In this document: in pieces, positions 16,787 to 27,053 of the stretch
How the letters are laid out: every line of letters begins with the position of its first letter
Numbering within the stretch: the stretch's first letter is position 1
Assembly: GCF_036016195.1 (NCBI RefSeq)
Contig: NZ_JAYWTM010000007.1
Coordinates: 62,001-126,000 of the forward strand
From: Brenneria populi
Lineage (GTDB): Bacteria; Pseudomonadota; Gammaproteobacteria; Enterobacterales; Enterobacteriaceae
DNA length: 64,000 bases
Reading direction: 5' to 3'
The notes under the pieces: generated by a model
What the model was told of the DNA's origin: nothing
The model's input: only the letters and a program-made list of their open reading frames with translations
The model's database searches: none
Program-made: the position numbers and the translations under genes

Positions 16787-17605
16787 TTAATCATTTTTTT
16801 TCAGTTCGGCCAATTGCCGGCAAATGTGCTGCGCCGCCAGCATTAGGCGCGGTCCGCTGCGGTTGAACCAATCCTCATTGACTTCGACGACCGGAACGGA
16901 TAGCTGCGGCCGCCAAAATGCCTGCGTAGCGGCGGCGCCCTCTGAAGAACCGCTGATGATAATCGCCTGCGGCTTGCGCATTAACACCTGTTCCCGGCTG
17001 ACCTGCGGCCAAGGCACCGGGCTGTCGCTGAAAATATTCCGCGCGCCGCACAGCGAGACGACCTGACTTTGCAAGGTGCCGTGCGCCGAAGTGAACAGCG
17101 GGTGGGAGCCAAACTGCATAAAAACCCGGATCGGGCGGTTGTCGGCGTATCGCCGCCGCAATTCCGCCAGCTGCCGGCGCAGCGCGGCGGCGGCCTGATC
17201 CGCCTGCTCGGGATGCGTACTGTAGTGCGCCAACTTTTCCAGCATGTTGGGAATATCATCAAGGGTTTTGGGATCCAGATAGACGATCGGAATGCCAAAA
17301 TTGACGAGTTGCTCCAGCGGTCTTTGCGGATTGCCTTCGCGCCAGGCCAGAATGAGATCGGGTTTCAGCGCCAGGATCCGTTCAAGATTGATTCCCTGCC
17401 AGGAGGCGACCTGCTCCAGCTTACGGGCTTCGGGAGGATAGTCGGACCAGCTGCTGACCGCTACTAGCTGCGTTTCCATCCCGGCGGCGAATGCCATTTC
17501 GGTGGCATGCGGCGCCAGACTGATCACGCGCTGCGGCGCCGCGTTGGCCGCGGCTAAGGTAAAAAAGAGCAATACCCCGCAAAGAGAGTGAATCCGTAAT
17601 TTCAT
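16787..17605 (-). CDS. btuF: btuF, periplasmic vitamin B12-binding protein
   Basis: A 272-aa class III solute-binding protein that hands cobalamin to BtuCD. It has a signal peptide cut near AAANA|APQ, the RVISLAPHATEMAFAAG start, LAVSSWSDYPPEA-like segment and two lobes joined by a long helix. The acidic residues that dock on BtuC lie in SLAPHATE and SSEGAAATQ. It follows mtnN by seven bases, so the two form an operon as in E. coli. Confidence 0.96.
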   Translation of the reverse strand: MKLRIHSLCGVLLFFTLAAANAAPQRVISLAPHATEMAFAAGMETQLVAVSSWSDYPPEARKLEQVASWQGINLERILALKPDLILAWREGNPQRPLEQLVNFGIPIVYLDPKTLDDIPNMLEKLAHYSTHPEQADQAAAALRRQLAELRRRYADNRPIRVFMQFGSHPLFTSAHGTLQSQVVSLCGARNIFSDSPVPWPQVSREQVLMRKPQAIIISGSSEGAAATQAFWRPQLSVPVVEVNEDWFNRSGPRLMLAAQHICRQLAELKKND

Positions 17606-17612
17606 TGTGAGG

Positions 17613-18314
17613 CTACCGACGTTCGGCCAGCGCTCGCAGCATGGTCTCTACCATGTGGGTGGATTGCCGGGCGGCCACCGCCAGAAATTCGTCGAAGCTC
17701 AGGTGCGATTCCTGGTCGGCGACATCGGAAATCGCCCGAACGATGACGAAAGGCAGCGCAAATTGGTGACAAACATGGGCGATTGCCGTGGCTTCCATCT
17801 CTACCGCGATAGCCTGAGGGAAGGTTTTACGGATGCGGGCCAGCGGCTCCGCGCCGTTGATAAACGCGTCGCCGCTGACGATCAGACCGCGCACCGCGTT
17901 CAGCTGTAGCTTGGCGATGGCGTCTTTGGCCAGCGCAATCAGCCCCTCATCCGCGATGAACGCCGCCGGGCAGCCGGCCATCTGTCCGGGTTCATAGCCG
18001 AAGGCGGTGACATCGGCGTCGTGATAGCGAACCTCATCGGAAACCACGATATCGCCGACCTTCAGCGTCGCGGCCAGTCCGCCGGCCGAGCCGGTGTTAA
18101 TCACCATATCCGGCCGGCAGTGCTCCAGCAATAATGTGGTGCCCAGCGCGGCGGAAACTTTGCCGATGCCGGATTTTAACAAGGCGACATCAATGCCGTG
18201 TAATCGGCCGGTGTAAATTTCACAACCCGCGCGCCGTAGGGTCTGGCGGTTTTCGATACGATCGCGAAGCAGGGTAACTTCTTGCTCCATAGCTCCGATA
18301 ATGCCGACTTTCAT
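17613..18314 (-). CDS. mtnN: mtnN, 5'-methylthioadenosine/S-adenosylhomocysteine nucleosidase
   Basis: Cleaves MTA and SAH to adenine plus a thioribose or ribosylhomocysteine, serving methionine salvage and the supply of AI-2. The 233-aa frame starts MKVGIIGAMEQEV; I use the ATG at 18314, because the 60 extra upstream codons have no family match. Catalytic features: E12 in GAMEQE, VEMEATAIAHV, and D in RAISDVAD. It is divergent from dgt, with 121 bp between. Confidence 0.98.
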   Translation of the reverse strand: MKVGIIGAMEQEVTLLRDRIENRQTLRRAGCEIYTGRLHGIDVALLKSGIGKVSAALGTTLLLEHCRPDMVINTGSAGGLAATLKVGDIVVSDEVRYHDADVTAFGYEPGQMAGCPAAFIADEGLIALAKDAIAKLQLNAVRGLIVSGDAFINGAEPLARIRKTFPQAIAVEMEATAIAHVCHQFALPFVIVRAISDVADQESHLSFDEFLAVAARQSTHMVETMLRALAERR

Positions 18315-18435
18315 AGTATTCCCCACAAATTTTGTTATAAATAGCATGAGTGTAGCGTCGGCTAGTCTATCATGGCTTACGGGATGAGATGGAGTGCGGG
18401 GAGCAACGCCGCCGTCGTTTGACATGGGGAATGGT

Positions 18436-19947
18436 ATGTCCGATATCGATTTTGCCAAGAAGATGAGTTTCCAGCGCCATTTCAGCCGCGCCAAAACGGC
18501 TGAGGATAGGTATGCGATCGTGCGTCAGTTTGAGAGCGATCGCGGGCGTATCGTCAACTCCGCCGCCATCCGCCGCCTGCAGCAAAAAACCCAGGTGTTT
18601 CCGCTGGAACGTAATGCCGCGGTCCGCTCCCGCCTGACGCACTCCATGGAGGTTCAGCAGGTCGGCCGCTACATCGCCAAAGAAATTCTGCACCGTCTGC
18701 AAGCGGAAGATCGGCTGCGGGAGTTAGGGCTGGCGGATGGCGAGGCGCCATTTGAAAGCATGGTGGAAATGGCGTGCCTGATGCACGACATTGGTAATCC
18801 GCCCTTTGGCCATTTTGGCGAATCGGCGATTAACCAGTGGTTTAGAAAACTTCTGGATATCGCTTATCTGGATGTCGAGGCCCGGCATGGTGAGGATGGC
18901 TGCAAGGTTGGCGCATTGCGTATGCGTCAGGATGGGCTTGACGATCTGCGTGGTCAAATCCGGCAGGATCTGAGCAACTTTGAAGGCAACGCCCAGGCAA
19001 TCCGGCTGGTGCATACCTTGCTGAAGCTGAATCTCACCTACGGCCAGGTGGGATGCATACTGAAATATACCCGTCCCGCTTACTGGCGCGGAGAGCTTCC
19101 CGCGCAGTTCGATTATCTGATGAAGAAACCGGGTTATTACCTGGCGGAAGAGGCGTTCGTAACCGCGCTGCGCCAAGAACTGGGGATGGGGGAGTTTCAC
19201 CGCCATCCGCTGACTTACATTATGGAGGCCGCCGACGATATTTCTTACTGCATCGCGGATCTGGAGGATGCCGTCGAGAAAGATATTCTGACGATCGACA
19301 CGCTCTACGAACGTCTGCGGGAGAACTGGGACAGCGTCGGCGAGAAGGATATTTTTGCCAAAACCATCGGCCGCGCCTATGACGAGCGCGATCGTCTGAA
19401 GTGGCGCAGCCATGACGATCAGTTTTTCATGAATCTGCGGGTGTATACCGTCGGCCAACTGGTGCCTCATGCCGCGCAGCGCTTTATGGATAATCTGCCG
19501 GCAATTTATGCCGGGGCGTTTAATCAGGCGTTGCTGGAAGACGAAAGTCAGCCAAATAAATTACTGAAAATATTCAAGAGGGTGGCGATTAAGCATGTCT
19601 TTAACCACCATGAGGTGGAGCAGTTGGAGCTGCAGGGGGACCGGGTTATTCGCGGACTGCTGGATATCTACAGCCCGTTGCTTGAGATGCCGTGCCCGGA
19701 GTTCAGCCGGCTTGTGAATGATGATACCCATAAGCGCTATCCTATCGAAACCCGGCTTTACCATAAGCTATCGCGCAAACACTGCCTAGCTTACCGGGAG
19801 GCCGTGGAGAGCCTGCGACATCTCGCTTATGAAGAACAGGAAATCCGCGAGTATTATTTCCGGGCGCGCCTGCTGCAGGATTATATCAGCGGCATGACCG
19901 ACCTTTATGCCTACGATGAATACCGGCGCCTGATGGCCGCGGAATAA
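18436..19947 (+). CDS. dgt: dgt, deoxyguanosinetriphosphate triphosphohydrolase
   Basis: HD-domain enzyme releasing tripolyphosphate from dGTP, so limiting dGTP and aiding replication fidelity. The metal ligands are visible: H in RLTHSMEVQQVGR, HD in CLMHDIGNPPFGHFGE and D in EAADDISY. I choose the ATG at 18436 (503 aa; E. coli 505) with GGGGA upstream; an in-frame ATG at 18424 is possible. degP follows, as in E. coli. Confidence 0.96.
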   Translation: MSDIDFAKKMSFQRHFSRAKTAEDRYAIVRQFESDRGRIVNSAAIRRLQQKTQVFPLERNAAVRSRLTHSMEVQQVGRYIAKEILHRLQAEDRLRELGLADGEAPFESMVEMACLMHDIGNPPFGHFGESAINQWFRKLLDIAYLDVEARHGEDGCKVGALRMRQDGLDDLRGQIRQDLSNFEGNAQAIRLVHTLLKLNLTYGQVGCILKYTRPAYWRGELPAQFDYLMKKPGYYLAEEAFVTALRQELGMGEFHRHPLTYIMEAADDISYCIADLEDAVEKDILTIDTLYERLRENWDSVGEKDIFAKTIGRAYDERDRLKWRSHDDQFFMNLRVYTVGQLVPHAAQRFMDNLPAIYAGAFNQALLEDESQPNKLLKIFKRVAIKHVFNHHEVEQLELQGDRVIRGLLDIYSPLLEMPCPEFSRLVNDDTHKRYPIETRLYHKLSRKHCLAYREAVESLRHLAYEEQEIREYYFRARLLQDYISGMTDLYAYDEYRRLMAAE

Positions 19948-20001
19948 TAACTTTTGTAAAGAGACCCAATATTTTCTTACGGTTCAGCATCTTCCATTAA
20001 T

Positions 20002-20028
20002 GAACCAAGTTGATCCATATTTATCTCA
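20002..20028 (+). promoter_or_regulatory. candidate sigma-E promoter of degP
   Basis: GAACCA (20002-20007), 16 bp, then TCTCA (20024-20028), matching the sigma-E pattern GAACTT-N16-TCTGA with three mismatches over the eleven positions. It lies about 100 bp before the degP ATG. degP is a classic sigma-E gene, and rpoE itself lies in this window. Confidence 0.6.
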
Positions 20029-20126
20029 TACAGCACGCCTCGTATCTGCCTCGTATCTTGACCGATAAGATAAAGGGTATAAAGGCTGTGAGAGCCCGAT
20101 CGTTGATTACTGTGAGATATATTCCC

Positions 20127-21563
<1,437 letters not shown>

Positions 21564-21577
21564 TCCGCGCGGTTAAC

Positions 21578-21599
21578 GCCGGGTATTTTTATACCCGGC
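21578..21599 (+). terminator. hairpin terminator of degP
   Basis: GCCGGGTAT (21578-21586) pairs with ATACCCGGC (21591-21599) around TTTT. The T-tract after it is weak, so it may be a leaky terminator. Confidence 0.7.
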
Positions 21600-22003
21600 T
21601 CTGCCTTTTATCTTCGGGCGCCTGCGGGCGCTCTATTTACTTAGATTGAAAACTATTACATAACCATAAACAATATAACGCTATAGCATAAATTATCGCG
21701 AAACAGTATTTTTGCCACTTTCCCATATCCTCTATTGTCACTTCCGTATCGTTAGTTTGCTGGCCGTGCCGGCTGACTACGCAAATCAGCAACATTCTCG
21801 TTATTTTTATGGCGGGCGTTTTGACCGCCGCCTTGCGGACCCGCGCTGTGTAAAGCAAGCCGCCGGCGATTTTGGCGCTTAGCTAATGCAATACATCAGA
21901 AATGATAATGCATTAAGCGTTTGTTCCAGGGCGGAAGGCAGCCGAAATTGCTGTAATTTGAAAAATGACAGGTAAAAATACCGTTCAATTTTAGGGAGTG
22001 ATA
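21600..22003. other. intergenic region before sbp
   Basis: About 400 bp between degP and the sulfate operon. A minus-strand frame of 73 codons (21637-21858) has no recognisable features except a hydrophobic end, so I do not call it. The last 120 bp are AT-rich and must hold the promoter; CysB control is expected for this operon, but no CysB site can be named with certainty. Confidence 0.5.
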
Positions 22004-23017
22004 ATGATGTCAATTCGCCGTCTGGGATTATCTCTTGCTACAGCAGCGCTACTGTTTTCCGGCGTCGCCTCCGCGGCAACAGAGTTACTGAATGTTTCTT
22101 ACGACCCTACCCGTGAGCTTTATCAGCAATATAACGCCGCTTTTATCAAACATTGGAAAGAGACCACCGGCGAGGACGTCACCATTAAAAATTCGCACGG
22201 CGGATCGGGTAAACAGGCGCGATCCGTTATCGACGGCCTACAGGCCGACGTGGTAACGCTGGCGCTGGCCGGCGATATCGACGCGCTGAATTTGAATCAG
22301 CAAATCATCGATCCCAAATGGCAGGCTCGCCTGCCCGACAACAGTACGCCCTATACCTCCACCATCGTTTTTCTGGTGAGAAAGGGCAATCCCAAGCAAA
22401 TTAAGGATTGGGGCGACCTGATTAAGCCGGGCGTTGAAGTGATTACGCCGAATCCGAAAACCTCCGGCGGGGCGCGCTGGAATTTCCTGGCGGCCTGGGC
22501 CTACGCCAAAGCGCAGCCCGGCGGCAATGACGAAACGGCGCTGAAATTCGTGACGGAGTTGTATCGCCATGCGCCGGTGCTGGATACCGGAGCCCGCGGG
22601 TCGACAATCAGTTTCGTGCAGCGTCAGTTGGGCGATGTGCTGCTGGCCTGGGAAAACGAAGCCTACCTCTCTTTGAAAGAGCAGGGCGGCGATCAGCTTG
22701 AAATTGTAACCCCGTCGCTCTCCATTCTGGCCGAACCCCCGGTCGCGGTGGTGGACAAGGTGGTCGATCGCAAAGGCACGCGCAAACAGGCGGATGCCTA
22801 TCTGCAATACCTCTACAGCGATGAGGCGCAACGGATTATCGGTAAAAACTTCTATCGTCCGCGCAATGCCAAAATCGCCGAAGAGTTTAAAGCGCAGTTT
22901 GCGCCGGTGAATCTGGTCACCATCGATAAAGACTTCGGCGGTTGGAAAGCCGCACAGGATAAATTCTTCAACGATGGCGGCGTGTTCGACAAAATCTTCC
23001 AGGAAATTAATAAGTAA
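22004..23017 (+). CDS. sbp: sbp, periplasmic sulfate-binding protein
   Basis: A 337-aa periplasmic binding protein with a signal peptide (cut near ASA|ATE). The start of the mature protein, LLNVSYDPTRELYQQYN, and the segments SHGGSGKQA, PNPKTSGGARWN and DTGARGSTISF are those of Sbp (sulfate) rather than of CysP (thiosulfate). Yet it stands first in the cysTWA cluster, where E. coli has cysP. It feeds sulfate to the CysTWA permease. I place the start at the ATG at 22004 (AGGGAG five bases upstream); 22007 is equally possible. Confidence 0.93.
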   Translation: MMSIRRLGLSLATAALLFSGVASAATELLNVSYDPTRELYQQYNAAFIKHWKETTGEDVTIKNSHGGSGKQARSVIDGLQADVVTLALAGDIDALNLNQQIIDPKWQARLPDNSTPYTSTIVFLVRKGNPKQIKDWGDLIKPGVEVITPNPKTSGGARWNFLAAWAYAKAQPGGNDETALKFVTELYRHAPVLDTGARGSTISFVQRQLGDVLLAWENEAYLSLKEQGGDQLEIVTPSLSILAEPPVAVVDKVVDRKGTRKQADAYLQYLYSDEAQRIIGKNFYRPRNAKIAEEFKAQFAPVNLVTIDKDFGGWKAAQDKFFNDGGVFDKIFQEINK

Positions 23018-23038
23018 ATAACGGATTTCTGATGTTGG

Positions 23039-23062
23039 AAAGCCGCTGAAACCAGCGGCTTT
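23039..23062 (+). terminator. intercistronic hairpin between sbp and cysT
   Basis: AAAGCCGCTG (23039-23048) pairs perfectly with CAGCGGCTTT (23053-23062) around AAAC. There is no T-run beyond the stem, so it is better seen as an attenuator or mRNA-stabilising stem that gives more binding protein than permease. Confidence 0.7.
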
Positions 23063-23123
23063 GATTCGTCGGCGAAGGTTTGGTTTTGCCAGAATCATTG
23101 AGTATGACTATTAAAGGCGCCGT

Positions 23124-23936
23124 ATGTCACAACGTAGCTCCCCGGTAATTCCCGGTTTCGGATTAACTTTAGGTTTCAGCTTAAGTTATTTAGGGTTGAT
23201 TGTACTTATTCCGTTGGCAGGGATGTTTCTTTACGCCAGCCAATTGACGCTGGCGCAGTTTTGGGACCTGATTACCAGCCGACAGGTGCTTTTCTCTCTT
23301 CGTCTCTCCTTTGGCACGGCGCTGATGGCCGCTTTTATCAACGGTATTCTGGGCACGCTGCTGGCATGGGTGTTAGTGCGCTACACCTTTCCCGGCCGCA
23401 AGGTCATTGACGCGATGATCGACATGCCTTTTGCGCTGCCGACGGCCGTGGCGGGGATCGCGCTGACGGCCCTGTATGCGCCGAACGGTCTGATCGGTTC
23501 GCTGTTTCCTTTTAAAATCGCCTATACCGGCATCGGCATTACGCTGGCGTTGATTTTCGTCACCCTGCCGTTTGTCGTCAGGACGCTGCAGCCCGTTTTG
23601 GCCGATATTCCGCAAGAGATCGAGGAGGCGGCGGCCTGTCTCGGCGCGCGTCCGCTGCAGGTATTCCGCCATGTGCTGATCCCGGCGCTGCTTCCCGCCT
23701 GGCTGACCGGCTTTGCGCTGGCGTTCGCCCGCGGCGTGGGGGAGTACGGTTCCGTGGTGTTTATCGCGGGCAATATTCCTTTTAAAACAGAAATCTTGCC
23801 GTTGCTGATCGTCTCTAAACTCGATCAGTATGATTATAAAGGCGCGACCGGAATTGGCGTATTTATGCTGCTGGTGTCTTTCATTATGTTGCTGCTGATT
23901 AATTTACTGCAGCGCCGTATTCAACCGAAACTGTAG
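23124..23936 (+). CDS. cysT: cysT (cysU), sulfate/thiosulfate ABC permease subunit
   Basis: Inner-membrane permease, 270 aa with about six helices. The EAA loop that contacts the ATPase CysA reads EEAAACLGARPLQVFRHV near residue 172. Partner of CysW in a heterodimer that imports sulfate and thiosulfate. It is ten bases from cysW. Confidence 0.97.
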   Translation: MSQRSSPVIPGFGLTLGFSLSYLGLIVLIPLAGMFLYASQLTLAQFWDLITSRQVLFSLRLSFGTALMAAFINGILGTLLAWVLVRYTFPGRKVIDAMIDMPFALPTAVAGIALTALYAPNGLIGSLFPFKIAYTGIGITLALIFVTLPFVVRTLQPVLADIPQEIEEAAACLGARPLQVFRHVLIPALLPAWLTGFALAFARGVGEYGSVVFIAGNIPFKTEILPLLIVSKLDQYDYKGATGIGVFMLLVSFIMLLLINLLQRRIQPKL

Positions 23937-23945
23937 GCAGCGGCG

Positions 23946-24827
23946 ATGGAACAGGTTATTTCTACTCAAACCCGGTCGGTAAAATCTCCCAAAAAACCGG
24001 CGGCGTACTACGTTTTGGTTTCACTGGCGTGGATCGTCTTTTTTCTGATTCTGGTTCTGCCGCTATTGATGGTGGTAACGCAGGGGCTGCATAACGGCAT
24101 CGGCGCATTCTGGGATGCCATTACCGAGCCTGATGCCATCTCCGCGCTCAAGCTGACGCTACTGGCAACGGTAATTTCGGTGCCGCTTAACGTCGTCTTC
24201 GGCCTGGCGACGGCGTGGTGCGTAACCAAGTTTGAATTCCGCGGTAAAAGTTTTTTGCTGGCGTTGATCGATTTGCCGTTTTCCGTCTCTCCGGTGGTCG
24301 CCGGTCTGGTCTATGTTCTGCTGTTTGGCGCGCAAAGCCAGCTGTATCCGTTTCTGACCGCGCATAATCTGGAGATCGTCTATGCGGTGCCGGGAATTGT
24401 GCTGGCGACCATTTTCGTTACGCTGCCTTATGTGGCGCGCGAATTGATTCCCTTGATGGAGCAGCAGGGATCGCAGGAAGAAGAGGCGGCCAGACTGCTG
24501 GGCGCCAACGGCTGGCAGATGTTCTGGCACATCACCCTGCCCAACGTAAAGTGGGCGTTGATCTATGGCGTGGTGCTATGCACCGCCAGAGCGATGGGCG
24601 AGTTCGGCGCGGTTTCCGTCATTTCCGGGCATATCCGCGGGCTGACCAATACGCTGCCGCTGCATATCGAAATTCTTTACAACGAATACAATATCGTCGC
24701 CGCTTTTAGCGTGGCGATTCTGCTGTTAGTGATGTCGCTGGTCGTTCTATTGCTGCGCCAGTGGAGTGAGAGCCGCCTGACGAAGCAAATAGAGAAACAA
24801 CAGGAGTTGACCAAAAATGAGCATTGA
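23946..24827 (+). CDS. cysW: cysW, sulfate/thiosulfate ABC permease subunit
   Basis: Second permease half, 293 aa, with about six helices. EAA loop: EEEAARLLGANGWQMFWHI near residue 178. The C-terminal 11 bases overlap cysA, so translation is coupled. Confidence 0.97.
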   Translation: MEQVISTQTRSVKSPKKPAAYYVLVSLAWIVFFLILVLPLLMVVTQGLHNGIGAFWDAITEPDAISALKLTLLATVISVPLNVVFGLATAWCVTKFEFRGKSFLLALIDLPFSVSPVVAGLVYVLLFGAQSQLYPFLTAHNLEIVYAVPGIVLATIFVTLPYVARELIPLMEQQGSQEEEAARLLGANGWQMFWHITLPNVKWALIYGVVLCTARAMGEFGAVSVISGHIRGLTNTLPLHIEILYNEYNIVAAFSVAILLLVMSLVVLLLRQWSESRLTKQIEKQQELTKNEH

Positions 24828-25809
24828 GATCCGCAATATTAATAAACAATTTGGTCAGTTTCAGGCTCTGAATCAAATTAACCTCGCCATTCAGAGCGGC
24901 GAGCTGGTGGCGCTGCTGGGGCCGTCCGGGTGTGGTAAAACCACGCTGTTGCGTATTATCGCCGGCTTGGAGCAGCCGGATAGCGGCAGTATTATTTTTC
25001 ACGGCGAAGATGTCTCCATTCACGATGTGCGCAAGCGTAACGTGGGGTTCGTTTTCCAGCACTATGCCTTATTCCGCCATATGACGGTGTTCGACAATGT
25101 GGCGTTTGGGCTGCGCATGAAGCCGAAAAATATCCGTCCGTCGAAACGCGATATTGAAAAGCGGGTGCATGAGCTGCTCGGCCTGGTTCAACTGGACTGG
25201 CTGGCGGATCGTTATCCTGAACAGCTGTCCGGCGGCCAGCGCCAGCGCATCGCCCTGGCCAGAGCGCTGATCGTCGAACCCAGCATTCTGCTGCTGGACG
25301 AGCCTTTTGGCGCGCTGGACGCCAAAGTGCGTAAAGAGCTGCGCCGCTGGCTGTCGCGGCTGCATGAGGACATCAATCTGACATCGGTGTTTGTTACCCA
25401 CGATCAGGAAGAGGCGATGGAAGTCGCCGATCGTATCGTATTGATGAATAAAGGCGTTATTGAGCAAATCGGCTCGCCCGACGAAGTCTATAACCGTCCG
25501 GCCAGCGAGTTTGTCTACCACTTCCTGGGCGACAGCAACCAACTGAAAATCGAACAGACGGATGAAACTATTCTGTTTCGTCCGCATGAGGTGGCGCTAT
25601 CCGTTCAGGCGCAGGATGGCTATCAGCCGGTTATTGTGCGCGACATTCGCCCGCTGGGCGCCTTGACCCGCCTGTCACTCAAGATCGGCAATCAGCAGGA
25701 GCTGATTGAGGCTGAGGTAGCGCGGGACGATATTAGCCTGAACGGTTTGCAAAAAGGGGACGTTATCCAGTTCAAGCCTAAGCGCTATAACCATGACTGG
25801 GAAATCTGA
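24817..25809 (+). CDS. cysA: cysA, sulfate/thiosulfate ABC transporter ATP-binding protein
   Basis: ATPase of the sulfate importer. Walker A GPSGCGKTT near residue 34, Q-loop VFQHYALF, signature LSGGQRQRIALARA, Walker B LLLDEPFGALD and switch His in VTHDQEE. The TOBE-type C-terminal regulatory part is present but the protein is 330 aa, about 35 shorter than E. coli CysA. Last gene of the operon; no obvious terminator follows, only a repeat. Confidence 0.97.
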   Translation: MSIEIRNINKQFGQFQALNQINLAIQSGELVALLGPSGCGKTTLLRIIAGLEQPDSGSIIFHGEDVSIHDVRKRNVGFVFQHYALFRHMTVFDNVAFGLRMKPKNIRPSKRDIEKRVHELLGLVQLDWLADRYPEQLSGGQRQRIALARALIVEPSILLLDEPFGALDAKVRKELRRWLSRLHEDINLTSVFVTHDQEEAMEVADRIVLMNKGVIEQIGSPDEVYNRPASEFVYHFLGDSNQLKIEQTDETILFRPHEVALSVQAQDGYQPVIVRDIRPLGALTRLSLKIGNQQELIEAEVARDDISLNGLQKGDVIQFKPKRYNHDWEI

Positions 25810-26830
25810 TCGTTTTCGCCAGGCCCGGTTATGGCGGCAAAACTCTTCATACTTCAAGCTGCATGTGCGTTGGCTTTTATTACTCGCCCCGTCGGAGCCG
25901 TCGCAAGCGGCGTTCAAATCCGCTCCCGGCAGATTCGTCAGTCATCCGAATCACTGACTTAAGTAAGCTCATCGGGATTAAATAAGAGATATCCTGTCTC
26001 TCTGCGCAGGCCAGCCGTTGGCTGGCCAAATTCGTTCCCGACGAATTTGGCCGACGCGGCGCTGGCTTTCGCGACGTCCTGTCGCTCACCCGGCGGTCAC
26101 GCCCACCTCAGCGCAATTTTTTTACGCGAAGGAAAAATATCAAACAACATACTGTTATTTATGAATATTCGCTAAATAACGTTTAATTATTTTCTGGGGA
26201 TTCCTCAGCCCTGCGGGGCGTTGTTGAATAAATTGAGCTTTTAGCGGTAGACAGGATCGGATCACTCTCTTCCCTGACAGTACATGGCGAACATCCATTA
26301 TTCCCCCCTTTTTCTCACTTATTATAAAGTTTATCTAATTAAATAATTGTTATTGTTTTTTTTCAAAAAAAAACATAATTAGATGCTGTTTATTGACATG
26401 TATTAATAAAATTCGATCTATATGTGAAGTTTATATACATTTGGCGATGCTCAACGCATTCTTTCTATAGCGAAACATTAGAAATCATAATGGATGTTGT
26501 GAGAAAAATAGTTTTTGTTGGTTATTATAAAGCACCATCTATAAGGAAGTGTTTACGATGAGTGGGCGAGTTATTAATTATCAGGATAATATGTTTATAC
26601 CGAAAGTTATCGCTAATGCTATTATTTGTCTGGTTTGTTCTTGCGGGCAAGGCCTTACCAATGGGAATAGAGAAATCCCGCTTCGCTTCCTGCGCTTATC
26701 TCATAAATATCTATCTGTTTCCTCAGTTTTATTTTTTCTTATAGTGATTAATTTATATTTGATCATTTTCATTTGAAATATATTCAACTCTATTGAATCA
26801 ATCTGATTTTAAGCCTTTTGCAGAGGGGAG
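25810..26830. other. non-coding stretch at the left edge of the phenazine island
   Basis: From 25848 to about 26100 it is a long dispersed repeat with tandem hairpins (see repeat entry). From about 26120 to 26560 it is markedly AT-rich, with poly-A and poly-T runs near 26355-26375, unlike the flanking backbone. Overlapping frames of 60 to 75 codons at 26549-26776 (reading MSGRVINYQDN...) have a ribosome-site-like AAGGAAG but no recognisable domain; they look like debris. The region should contain the promoter and regulator sites of the phenazine operon. Confidence 0.6.
25848..26100 (+). repeat. dispersed intergenic repeat, copy 2 (longest copy)
   Basis: Starts CATACTTCAAGCTGCATGTG and CGTTGGCTTTTATTACTCGC, continues with an ERIC-like block (CACTGACTTAAGTAAGCTCA) and ends in two hairpins: GGCCAGCC/GGCTGGCC and AAATTCGT/ACGAATTT. 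It marks the junction between cysA and the island. Confidence 0.8.
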
Positions 26831-27015
26831 ATGTTTAGCTTAATGGTGTGATTTTGTATGTTGACAACATAGAAGCCGGCAGCATGTTTTACAAAGCTAT
26901 TTTTGGCGAGGGTCCGTTCGTGCCGCCGTCGCTGCGGCTGCTGGAGAGAGTGGTTAAATGCGTTGATTTTTCAGAACGGGCAACAGCGTCTGGCTGGCAT
27001 CGCATAATCAAATAA
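26831..27015 (+). pseudogene. VOC-family (glyoxalase/EhpR-like) resistance gene remnant
   Basis: The frame from GTG 26848 reads VILYVDNIEAGSMFYKAIFG and EGPFVPP, which is the start of a vicinal-oxygen-chelate domain, then loses similarity and stops at 27015. An ATG at 26831 reads MFSLMV and joins it only if two bases (a duplicated TG near 26847) are removed. EhpR, the phenazine-binding resistance protein of Pantoea agglomerans, belongs to this superfamily and begins with a similar YVSNVERSTDFYRFIF pattern. Its place immediately before phzB suggests a decayed self-resistance gene. The family call is fairly safe; the EhpR identity is inference. Confidence 0.6.
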
Positions 27016-27053
27016 GAATACTGTCTTATTTTATATGGAATTAAGGAGCAATG

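Noticed and set aside
21637..21858. 73-codon minus-strand frame after degP
   Set aside because: It has a hydrophobic tail but no good start context or family resemblance; more likely chance in a gap with a terminator and promoter.
26549..26776. 75-codon frame in the AT-rich island edge
   Set aside because: Ribosome-site-like AAGGAAG is present, but the product has no recognisable motif and overlaps another frame of similar quality.
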